Assembly (NCBI GenBank): GCA_916610825.1
Contig: OU744450.1
Location: 21,320,814-21,384,813, forward strand
Direction: 5' to 3'
Length of the DNA stretch: 64,000 nt
From: Haliclystus octoradiatus
Taxonomy: Eukaryota; Cnidaria; Staurozoa; Stauromedusae; Haliclystidae
Shown: piece by piece, positions 1 through 12,200 of the stretch
How positions within the stretch are numbered: position 1 is the stretch's first letter
How the letters are laid out: every line of letters begins with the position of its first letter
Program-made: the position numbers and the translations under genes
The notes under the pieces: generated by a model
The model's database searches: none
The model's input: only the letters and a program-made list of their open reading frames with translations
Told to the model about the DNA's origin: nothing

Positions 1-1132
1 AATAGAGCTCATTGTAATTTCAATTAGTTGATTATAAATTTGACTGCTGTTCAGACATTCATTCCCATGCAAACAAGCATGAAGCTTATGTGGTTAAATT
101 TAAATTGTAAACTGCGAAGTGAAACAAAATTACCCCATCACACCATTATATGCAGGTGGCCTTTATATGCAGGGTTGATTAGATAGAAAATACTATTTCA
201 GGCATACCAAGAGTGACCACTGTAGACGGTTGGCTGCTGCATAGAGGTGACCACTATGAATTCTGGCAAAGGAGCATGTGGCCATTGTTTTCAAATTAAT
301 TTTAATAAGACTAGGCGTTTGGCGTGGTCCTGGAATACTGTAGCAGAAAAAGCTACATGGGTGCAACCCTGGGCAGCACAATGCTGTACCTAAACCTTTG
401 AGCCATTGTTACTCGAGTCTTGTAGCTAATCTGTCTCCCCTACTACCTTCTTTTAAGTCACTTCAGAATCAATCAAATGCATTTCTAATTTTGTACCGAT
501 TTTGTCTGAAACTCTCCTCTTACACCCCCTCTGAGTATTGAATCTCTCTCTTGTCAAGTGGGTATTTTCAGTGTGTGTTGTTCAAGGTAGTCAAATTAGC
601 CCTATTCACAAATATGTTCATAAACAGGATAACAATAATTATGGAGCAATTTCTCTTTGCCTGTATTGTCGAAATTAATTGAATTCATATAACAAATATC
701 AATTTACCAATCATGAATTAGAAAACGTTCCTGCACAACAGTAGTAAGTTTCACTTGATGTTTACATCTAGAAACAAGAAAGATTTTGTTTGATGCCTTT
801 GTTTTCCATCATTTCGAAACTGTGCTGACGTCTGGGAGAACCAACAGTATGCAAAAACACCTTGATTGCCTACATAATCTACTGAACAAGGATACATGGC
901 ATTGGTGTCATTTATATTATCGATGATTAGAAATAAAGTATACGCTAAGTAAAGCTCGTGCTCAAGAATGTTTAAAGAACGTGCCTATTTAACTTGCGCT
1001 AGTGCAAGATTTAACTTGCGCTAGTGCAAGTTTTCCCGTCTGTTTTGATCCTCTCACAAGGCCCATGGCTGCCACCTAGTCTGCTGGTCTTTGGTTAATC
1101 CGTAAAAGTATACGCAAAATGCAGGCTGTGAT

Positions 1133-1501
1133 AACAGTTCTTGAACTTTAAATGGACCAACAAATATTCATGAATTGTTCATGAAAAACAGGCCATTTAA
1201 CCAGATATAGCTACGTTCAGCCCAAACTATCAAGGCTGTAAAAATTGTCAGTAAGAAGAATTGAAAGCAGCACAAAAATAAGTGTATAGTATGAAGATCA
1301 GTATGTATAGTACTGCACTTTGAAAAGTTGAAACGACTCAACGCAACAGTTATTCTAATGTTTCTTGAAAGGCCTATTCAAATTGAAAAACTACATTTAA
1401 AATAACTTCTCAGAAAAGTGACTACTGCCCAGAATGTGTAAAACAGGCTTGTATTTAAGGTTCATGAATAGTTCATGAACTCAACAAATTTTTCGTAGGG
1501 G
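1133..1501. mobile_element. GTTCATGAAC palindromic MITE, copy 1 (interrupted)
   Basis: Left remnants (aacagttcttgaacttta; attcatgaattgttcatg) and a right end (agttcatgaactc, tttcgtagggg) are separated by about 240 bp of other sequence. This is the most decayed copy of the family. Confidence 0.45.
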
Positions 1502-4053
1502 AATAGGCCTACTTATTTGCGTAGCACCAACCAAAGATATATCTATGTGAAAATCATATGATAATAATTAATGAAATATTTTGTAATAATAAAATGAAAT
1601 AAAATTTAAAAAAAACGTTCTTAAAAGCATCAGGACCAAATTTCTGAGTAATGAAGAAATCATACGCTCTATAATATAAACTTTGTAATAGAACCTACAT
1701 TAATCATACTATCACAGAGTCATATCTGACAGGTATAATTTAAGTGAACAACCTTCAACCTTTTTGGCTGTGTTTAAAATCAAACCCACAACGAAAGTTG
1801 AACTAAAATGACAATATTGTCAATTACGAATAAGAAAATATAATAATTAAAGAATTTGACCATTCCAAAAGTACATATATATGTTAGTTGTGAATAACAA
1901 ATTTAACCTCTGAAAGTTTTGAGCCTCATTTATTTTGCACCTGCGTATTAAAGATGTGCAAATCCAATCAGATTGGATCGCATCCAGGTAGTGATATTTT
2001 AGGTCTTTGGATTGGGTAAAATTTGTATTTATTGATTCCAGATGATTTTGGATTTTGAAACTTGGAAGAGTATTTGTACTTTGTAGCGATTAATCAATGT
2101 GTTCTAGTTTCCTCTCAACTGACCGCTTCTTGTACATATAGCGACAGTCATGTTCCACTCTCTAGTATTCCACTCTCTAGTACATCAATTACACGTTTGA
2201 TGTGAAATGAATTATACAATTTCTTCAAGGAAATGATCAAGATTATTGATTCATTGTACGTATTGTATTATCATTTTGATGTGCTGTATGTGACTGTCTC
2301 ATGTCAGCACCCTATATAATTCCTGTAATCTATCTATGTTGTCTATGTGTAGATTGAATAATAAATTAGATACAGTTTAGCCTTCATTGTGCTCACTATC
2401 CATTGGGTCTCGAATATCAATTAGTTGTTGCTATAGCAAAGCCAGCTATACGACATACAGTGATAGTACGTCACATTTATTCATGCTGGTATTTATTATT
2501 GCTGTGTGGTAGTTTTGTATTTTATCACAGTAGTAGTAACTAAGTGTCTAACGCAGAATATCCAGCATCAAGTTAAAAGATATCTGATTAAAGCGTGTGA
2601 GACTGTATCAAGCAATCACCCATAAATTTATACATTAAAAACTTGGATTAGTTTACATTAATTACAAATTATTTGCTTCGAATCGGATTATATTTATAAT
2701 TGGCATATTGCTTCAAATCGGATTGGAATCGGATCATTACAACATTCATACCCGTAATCAATTTTGTGTAAATTCGATCTGATGCACACTTCAATGCGTA
2801 TGGTCTTGCTTCAAGATGACATGAACATATATACTGGCTCTTGCTATCATTGAACTATACTAGTACTACAGTTACGCCTACTTGTAGTTTTTAAAATTGA
2901 AATAAATTGATTAAAAGCCTATCGTTCATTCATGCATTTTTAAATATTTACATTGTTTTATGGAATTCAGATAATTGATATTTTCTGAATTGATTAATAC
3001 TGCACGCTGTTAGTTTTGAAGCTTCAATATAATTGTTTATGGTATGACGACTTTCAGCGCAATACACTGCAACTGACTTGTTTCACTCAAAACTCTGTGG
3101 CTTGGTAGAGATTTTATCGATGAGAAGTACTATATTAACATATCATATCATAACTAACATTTTGACATATATTGAGTGTTTGAGAATTATTAAGATTTAA
3201 AAAATCAATTTCTTATTCAATGAATTGATTAAAATTAAAGCTGATAAATACATGTATATATGATAATCATATCATAGACAGTGGATCACTAAGCCTCACT
3301 ATCATCAATTATTACCGCAGCTGATTGAGTGAGCTCCTTTCCTTACTTTCCTGATTAATGTAGGTTATAGACTATGATTTGAAGGTAGGCTAGTCTATGA
3401 TCAATGACTTTAGAAAATATAGACTAGCCTATTCTATGCGTACAATCTATTCATGTTTTGATGTTATATTGATATTATCATATCTTACTATTCAAAGCTG
3501 AATTAGATTACACCATGCTTTATGTTAATTTTTCAAATATCTTCCCTTACCCTGTCCAATATTCAATATTAGCTATTTGAAAATACACCGTGTACTCTGT
3601 CTCTGTTAGACTGTTCGTTGATAAGTAACAACGTAGACGTGGAAATAATTGATAAATATTACATCAACTGTACTGGAATTCTACAATGACCAGGATAAGA
3701 ACTTTGTATCCACACAAATTATATTATATGACGATGACTATTGTCAAAAGCTGTTATTTTGAAACTTTAATCTCATTACTTTCGGACAAGACCGCTATTT
3801 TTCTGGCAGCCATCAGAAATCTCAAAGTCAAGTTGAGTTTGAAATACAAATCAAAAACCGCAGTACAGTACCAAACAAAATTAACAAGATATTGGTCTAT
3901 GAGCAACAAGGCAAAAACATGCTCATAATTTATTTTCAAATTACTTAACGTCCTGCTGAGCAAAAAATCAATGAACACAAGAATTATCATCAGAATTTCA
4001 ATAACTTCAGTAGATTTTACCAATAATGTAATTTCGAAAGCTTCACACTGATC
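1502..4053. other. AT-rich non-coding stretch
   Basis: No supported gene. Around 2129-2420 a TATATAA, then AATAAA about 60 bases later, resembles a solo LTR, but no clear ends are seen. Short inverted pairs lie at 3387-3433. Confidence 0.4.
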
Positions 4054-4436
4054 CTAGTCTGCGTTACAGACCTCGATTCATTCACAAAATAATAGGGTGC
4101 GTGTAATTTGCACAGTTCTCTGTCCAGCCACTCTACGAAAACGTAGAGCGGAAGTTTCTGATCGATGCCTGGTAAATCTATTATTCTTAGATAATAAATT
4201 CATCACCTCCGTTCGATCAATTAATTGTCATAGCTACGAAGCCTAAAATAGAACTTATTGCAATCATGTCAACTGAAGTGAACAAAGTAATGTGAGAATC
4301 CCGGTGAGAATCATCTTAATCTTACATAATTATGTGACATCAATCTTATTCTGATACAAGGCCGGGACAGAAAAACCGAGCAATTCACACAGACCCTATT
4401 CTTTTGTGAATGAATCGCGGTCTGTAACGCAGGCTA
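4054..4436. mobile_element. Foldback MITE with CTAG ends
   Basis: The left end ctagtctgcgttacagacct and right end ggtctgtaacgcaggctag are inverted repeats, extending over about 45 bp (cattcacaaaataatagggt matches accctattcttttgtgaatg). It has no coding capacity. Confidence 0.75.
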
Positions 4437-5002
4437 GAAAAAAACAGATTGTTTCGAAGTCTGAACTTCTGAACGTCCACAAACATAATTTTAAAAATGA
4501 AATGAAATGAACAATTAAAATTGATAAGCTGTCACTGTTTTCTGAGTACAGTCAAACCTAAGCTTGTGCACCTAAAGTAGCTGCTATTAATTAAATACGG
4601 TATCGATAATAGTTTGTTTTAAATTATGTAATTCTGAATGTCAGGAACACAAACTCCCGTAACATATATAATGTTCATAGAAAAGGAAAAATTGAACATA
4701 TTCCTAATTTTCAAGCTGTTACTGTTTTCCGAGTTTAGCATTAATTTTACTATAGTATCATTTTTGTCATATTGATACAAATTACCTTTCACATTTGCGA
4801 GACTTTCACACCTTCAGTGGACCATAACATCAAAAATAGGATTTATTTTCCCAGGAAATGTCAGCTAATTAATCATTACAACTTTCCAAAGTTGCAAATA
4901 TTACTAATGAGACTTATTCTTCCGTGGGTAATAATAATTGTGTTTATTTGTTTGGTTTTCACAACGACATCGCATATTTCACGAAACTGTCGTAAAGCAC
5001 TA

Positions 5003-5472
5003 CCCCTGTGAAAAACAGTTCAGGAGTTCATGAACAGTTCATGAAAATTTAGGGCCATTTAACGTTCATGAACAGGGTTTGATAAAAGATCATAGATCGC
5101 GGTAGGCCGAGCTGAAATCTGAAGGCAGCCAAGAATTAACTTTTTTCTTATAAGATTTTTACTAAATATTAATATGAAGCTATAACCTTTGGATTTCCAA
5201 AGATTATTTGTCTATTCACAAATCGATAATCAGTGCTTGTTTACGTTTACATTAAGTTCTGAAATAATTTCTTTACGAGTTCAAGTTTAAACAGGATGGA
5301 GCGTCGACAATGAATTAATAGCAGACCGCCTTGTTCTGATAATTGATATAAAATAGTTCATCATATGTCCTGGAAAAAATCCGAAGGTTTCACTTGCAAA
5401 ATCTTTGAATCACGGAAGGCAAAAATTTTTATCGGACCCTGTTCATGAACTCCTGAACTGTTTACGCAAGGG
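5003..5472. mobile_element. GTTCATGAAC MITE, copy 2, with internal insert
   Basis: The left half (cccctgtgaaaaacagttca) and right half (actcctgaactgtttacgca) are complete and flanked by TA, but the centre is replaced by about 345 bp lying between gttcatgaacagggt and its inverse accctgttcatgaac. Confidence 0.65.
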
Positions 5473-5510
5473 TACCCCTGGGAAAAAAAGTTCACAAACA
5501 ATTCGAGAAT

Positions 5511-5649
5511 AAAGGGTTACTACATACTTGCCATGTTTGTAGCTCGGAGCTCGTGATTTTTTAGCGCTTGACTCATGTCTCCCTACTTTTTCCCTTTTAG
5601 TAGGCCTAGATATGGATACAAACATGGCAAGTATGTGGTAACCCTTTTC
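5511..5649. repeat. Short inverted-repeat element
   Basis: aaagggttactacatacttg pairs with caagtatgtggtaacccttt, and the pairing continues through gccatgtttgta. The arms are about 32 bp with a loop of about 75 bp. It is a small MITE or hairpin. Confidence 0.65.
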
Positions 5650-6294
5650 AAAAATAAAACAAACGTCGGAATCTCATTCAACGGTGAATTTTCAAGTCAA
5701 TTCGTATGCCAAGCAAAGGGAATCCAACAACAAGATAGATATTGTTGAATAAAGAAATACATGTACAAGAACGTCATTAATATAAGTGATACAATCGTTC
5801 TTTAGCAAATTAATTTCCTAATTGTTATTTAAATTTTAGGTTTACATTAAAACAGCATAGCCTATAATCAGGGGCGGATCCAGGGGGGTCTTCTGTGTCA
5901 ATTGACCTACACATTTACGTATGTGCATATTTTAACTTTCTTTTTCTTTTAAATCGAATCTATTATATTATAAATATAATCTACGATATCTATTTTTCCA
6001 TTTTATTTTGCTTGAAACGATTTCAATCCGGTTTCTATTAATTTTGACCGAGTTTAATGTTTTGTCTCTTTCTTTACGATTCTGTTCTCTTCATAGTACC
6101 TCAACTAAAGAATTTCCAAATATGCTCCATTTCAAGGTTTTGATAAAAAACATCAAGTCGTGCACTTATCGTTCCTCAAACTGGTCAATTGTTCTCGCGT
6201 TTGACCAATCAGTGTTTGTATCTTCTATGTCAGAAATCAGTTCAGATTATTTCAAAATGGTGTCAACTGGTCAAACTCTTAGTCCATCGATACG

Positions 6295-9200
6295 ATGTTT
6301 CCTAGAACATATTCAACGATTCAAATCCCCAGCTCTATAGACTGTTTATTTTATGATTCGATTATATATATCTTATTATTTCTTTCTTTTGTTATTTATT
6401 ATTTATTTGAGAATTTATTTGGTTATTGGAATTGTTTATATCAGTACATATCTTTGTCATATGATTGTATATCATTATGGAATTGATAATGCAAAATAAA
6501 TAAAAGCTCCAAACTCTGACTTAAACAATTAGTGAAGGAAATATAAGGTAGGCCTACCGGTAAAAATTTAAGCCAACTTAATTCACTCTTCATAGTTTGG
6601 AACTTGGGTAATCTAAATGAAATTAAGATCAAATTTCATGTTTTGCCAATGGCAATTCCCCTGCGAAAACAGTTCAGGAGTCCACAAACAGTTCATGAAC
6701 AGTTCATGAACGTTAAATGGCCCTAAATTTTCATGAACTGTTCATGAGCTGTCTGTGAGGGTTCATAAACAGTTCAGGAAAGTTGGAGCCATTTAACGTT
6801 CATGAACTGTTCATGAACTGCTGAACTGTTTTTCGCAGGGGTAAATAGCCTAATGATGATTTGTTTTTCGTTTCCAGATTTCATTGCAAAGATCCTACTA
6901 TTAATGTGAAAATAGGTGATATGATGAATCTACTATGTCCAAGTAAAGGTTTAAATACTGGCAGTATGGGAGATATACCATCGTCAACAATGTTATTTGA
7001 AAGTGCCTATCTTCTTCAACCCAATAAACAGGATGACTTTGATAATTGCAATGCAACAAGTAAGATAATTATTAGCTTAATAATGAAATTATAGTAGATC
7101 CCTGGTTCGAAATAAATGTAAAAGCTTCCATCTTACTGTAAAGTACAAGCAAGTCCTTTCATTCTATCATTGAAGAGACAAGATCTCAATGTTTTATAAA
7201 AAAAACAAAAAATACCATCAACTTTAAATTATTGATCATTAACAAATTGATTAAAAAGTTCATCTTCCAAAAAGTGTTATTATAGTTAAACTCCTTGCCT
7301 ATATTGAATATTTGGTGTTGGTGCTTGGTTGGTGGATATTGGTAGATGACCCAAATATATTAGCACCCATACAGCATAAACCATACCTGTCACCACCAAC
7401 CCAAGCACCAGTCACACTGCTAAGTCAGTGGAGTACCTAATATACTTACCTTACCATATTTTCTGCGGAGGGAGGGAGGGGAATCTAATATCCACATTCT
7501 GTGCAACTTCGCACTTCAATCAAAATATAACATCACTCAGTGCAACTTCGCACTTCAATCAAATAATTAATAACATCATTCAATACTCTAATATCACTCA
7601 GTGCAACTTCGCATTTCAATCAAATAATTAATAACATCATTCAATACTCTAATATCACTCACTGCAACTTCGCACTCCAATCAAATAATTAACAACATCA
7701 TTCAATACTCTAATATCACTCAGTGCAACTTCGCACTTCAATCAAATAATTAATAACATCATTCAATACTCTAATATCACTCAGTGCAACTTCGCACTTC
7801 AATCAAATAATTAATAACATCATTCAATACTCTAATATCACTCAGTGCAACTTCGCACTTCAATCAAATAATTAATAACATCATTCAATACTCTAATATC
7901 ACTCAGTGCAACTTCGCACTTCAATCAAATAATTAATAACATCATTCAATACTCTAATATCACTCAGTGCAACTTCGCACTTCAATCAAATAATTAATAA
8001 CATCATTCAATACTCTAATATCACTCAGTGCAACTTCGCATTTAAATCAAATAATTAATAACATCATTCAGTAACCTAATAACTCTAATAAATATAATGC
8101 ACGAAAAATCGCCATTTATGGTGTGTAAACAATCAGTGTATCACAGAGCCATCTATTTACAAGTTATTAGCTGCCATATAGGCATCAATTCAACCTCACT
8201 TAAAATTAATCATTTTAACCACAATTATTACAACAACAAAGAATATAAATTAATATATTGACCAAGCTTATTAATTTTTTGTTGTAGAAGCTTTTTGTTG
8301 TAGGATGAAACTAATTACTCAATGTATCAAAAAGGTCGCATGCACTGAAAAATGTTTTCGACCCCGGGGGGTGTTTAAATTTGTTAATTATCTCCATAAT
8401 TTATTTCAGATGCTGACCTTTTGACAAAATGTGACAAACCAAATGATTTAAAATTTGTGACATTGAATTTCAAACAAAACAGTGCTTCAGCTTCTGCTTT
8501 ACGCTTCTTTCCTGGTTTAGACTACTACGTAATTGGTATGTATTTTTATTTGATTGGATTAGAATCCATTCATCATTTTGTCATCATCATCATCATCATC
8601 ATCATCATTGCGATAATGCAAGTATCAACAAGGAGATGCATGTTCTCTTTGCATGTGAATTAAATAATACCTTAAGGATAGTCTTATTCAATAAGTTAGA
8701 ATATATGAACATCTTCTTAAATGTATCTTCAAATGATTAAAAACTGGAAGTGTTTTTTTCCCAACAAGAACCAAATGTAAATCAGCTGTTGGGAATATAT
8801 TATTTATACTACATTCGTTTCAATTGGGCTCCAACGAGTCATTATAAAGTAAACTTAGAGAATGATTGTTACAAATTTTAAAATCATCGAATGTAATACC
8901 GATCGCTGATTGGTTATTGCTGATGTTGTTATGGCTGGTATTATAATCTGCATTCACAATGCATAATTACAATATCCATAAATAGTCCGTTTTATTTATT
9001 TTATTTGCCGATTATGAATCAACAATTTACAAAACAGTGATTGGTTAATACTATTGGCAGTTTCTTAATCAGCAACATCTCTACACTCAACTTATTCCCT
9101 TACTTTCATATCGTGTAGGTACTGCACATCATACAGAGGCTAACATTAATAATTTAGTCGGTGGTAGTTGCAAAGGTGATCAAAGCACATCTCTGAGTTC

Positions 9201-12200
9201 TGATGCCACTCTCAAGCTGAGAATTCATGTTTGCACAGATGATGAAATAAATATACATAATAACTGTACACTTTGTGACAATGTCCAATGTTATTATAAA
9301 GGTAGGTCTTTGTACTCTTTAAGCCTGGTTCCCATATAGAAAATTTGCTTGCGTCGTTGCCTGGCCGTAGACATTTAATGATCTTTTTTCTATTGTTTCG
9401 ACCGGATATCATTAGTCTTGCCTGCGTCATTTCAAAGTTGAACTCACTCCAACTTTGAAATCAGCCAGGCAAGAGTAACGATATCCGGTCGAAACGATAG
9501 AAAAATATCATTAAATGTCTACGGCTGTGACTCAGGCAAATGTCGCAGGCAAATTTGCTATATGGGAACCAGGCTTTATTGTTAGTGTAATCTGTGAACA
9601 GCAAGTCTACTCAAAAAACAATTCAGGAGTTCATGAACAGTTTGTGAACGTTAAATGGCTCCAAATTTTGATGAACTGTTCATGAACTGTCTGTGAAGGT
9701 TCATGAACTGTTTCTGAACTCCTGATCTGTTTTTCGCAGTGGTACAATCGGTTTAGTAGCATAGTCCCATAGAAAAATCACTCAATAATAGAGACACTTG
9801 ACCTATAAGGCTCTTATCGTTAAAACTCAGGCACTTTTAATTTGTTTTTATGACTCTAACTAGTTCAGAATATCTTAGTGGATAATTGTAGACTATTTCC
9901 AATAACTATCTGGTAGCCTGATAATCTCAAAGTGTCTCTATGATTGGTTGATCTTTTCTATAGGACTATACGACTACACAGATTGTAGATTTGCTCTATG
10001 AATAAGCATGTCTGTTGACAGGTCAATAAGTTATAGCAGAGCCATCTATTTACAAGAGTTGGGACACTTCTGCCATTTTTGTATCTTTTTGCCTGGACCC
10101 GAGCACGTTTTTAACAGTGCGCATGTGCAGGAGAATGTTGTGTGTTTTTTTCAGCCATATTGTATTGTATTTTTTCGCGCGTTTCACTTGAAATGATTGA
10201 GAACCTGTTTCCAAAAGAACAAAGATGGCATCCAAATATCACGTGACTGGCATCTGTCCAATTGGAGACGATAGCGGCACATGAAAGCGTGTCCCAACTC
10301 TTGTAAATAGATGGCTCTGAGTTATAGGCCTACTTTGCAACCCTTTATGGTATGGAAGTCAATATTTAGTCATCATCTATTCCAACAATTTTTTCTTACA
10401 GTACAAAGCTAGATCTAGCAAAGGCGTGATGCCATGTTTATTATTAATTGTCTAATTTCGTAACTGCCCCGTGAAAACAGTTTATTAACATTAAATGACC
10501 TGATTTTTTTGTAAATTAATGAACAGTTCATGAAATGTTTGGGACACTTAACGTTCTCAATAAATTGTTCATGCACTGTTTATAAGGTGTTCCTGGACAG
10601 TTCATGCAAGTTCGTAGAGTTAAAGTTCCTTAACTATTCATGAACAGTTCAGGAAGTTCATGAACTCAAGAAATTTTTTGTTGTAGTTCTTGCCTACAAG
10701 ATCCATTGTAAAACAATCTGTTTACCATATTGGAGCCGTATAAGGGTCAATCCACGCCAAATCAAAGCACTCATTTGACAATAAAAAAAATTGATTTTGA
10801 TGAAAGTTTGTAGAAATGTAGTGTTTTGTATCCAAAATTCAAATTCGAAATTATTTTTGAGAAATTTCGATACTGTCGCGAGATATTGACACCTTAAGTT
10901 CACACGATAAGGCAAAAGTAGCACAAATAGGTCAACTTTAAACCATCATAACTTGGCCATCATTCGGAGTTCAAGCATGATTGTAAGCTTATTGAGTAGA
11001 TTGGAACATTGTTGTTTTATTCAAATAGAAATAATTACGACATATTGTCGCTTTGAACATTAATTTTGACTTAGAAATATAATTATCAAAATATAAAGGA
11101 ATGTACTATCTCAGATTTTATTTAAATATCAATATTAACAAGCATACCTTGATCTATTTGCTGATGAAGTGGGAATATGGCCTTCCGCTTTTAAGCAGAG
11201 ATATATTAATTTATGTAATCCAAATTATAGTTTTTTCGAAAGTCCCGTGCTTTGTCCCTATGTAAATTGTGTGCAAGCAGACACTTCACGCGGTCTTCCG
11301 ACGTCATTTGCTCTCGCCATCTCTTTGATTGATTCTCATTTATTATTTGGCTCCGCCTTCCAACTGTGTAGACAATCAAACAGAAGTAAACAAGGAGGTG
11401 TGGACAGCAAATGAGTTATTCAGACCGCGTGAAGTGCTATGAATTCAATCTATTTACAAAGGGAAAAACACGGGATTTTCGAAAAAACTATAATTTGGAT
11501 TACATAAATTAATATATCTCTGCTTAAAAGCGGAAGGCCATATTCCCACTTTATCAGCAAATAGATTAAGGTATGCTTATAGTTAATATTGATATTTAAA
11601 TAGAATCTGAGATAGTACATTTCTTTATATTTTAATATTTACATTTCTAAGTCAAAATTAATGTTCAAAGCGACAATATGTCGTAATTATTTCTATTTGA
11701 ATAAAACAACAATGTTCCAATCTAGCCTACTCAATAAGCTTACAATCATGCTTGAACTCCGAATAATGGCCAAGTTATGATGGTTTAAAGTTGACCTATT
11801 TGTGCTACTTTTGCCTTATCATGTGAACTTAAGGTGTCAATATCTCGCGACAGTATCGAAATTTTTCAAAAATAATTTCGAATTTGAATTTTGGATACAA
11901 AACACTACATTTCTACAAACTTTCATCAAAATCAATTCTTTTTTGTCAAATGAGTGCGTTGATTTGGCGTGGTTTGACCCATAACAACTAAAGCAACAAA
12001 CGCAATGTTGCACTAGAAGACCGTATAACTTAATATGACTTGACAGACTTCTTATGAACAGTAAAAACTGGGCCATCTATTTTAATAGATTCCCTTATGC
12101 AATGAAACTTTGAATCATTAAACTCTTATGAACAGTCTGTTCCCCTGCGATAAACAATTCAGGAATTCCTGGACAGTTCATGAACATTAAATGGCTCCAA

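Noticed and set aside
7497..8083. CRISPR-like regular repeat spacing
   Set aside because: The whole 61-bp unit is repeated with no unique spacers, in an intron of an animal gene, so it is a minisatellite.
10694..12076. Several ORFs of 60-81 codons
   Set aside because: They come in mirrored pairs generated by the large palindrome and have no coding features.
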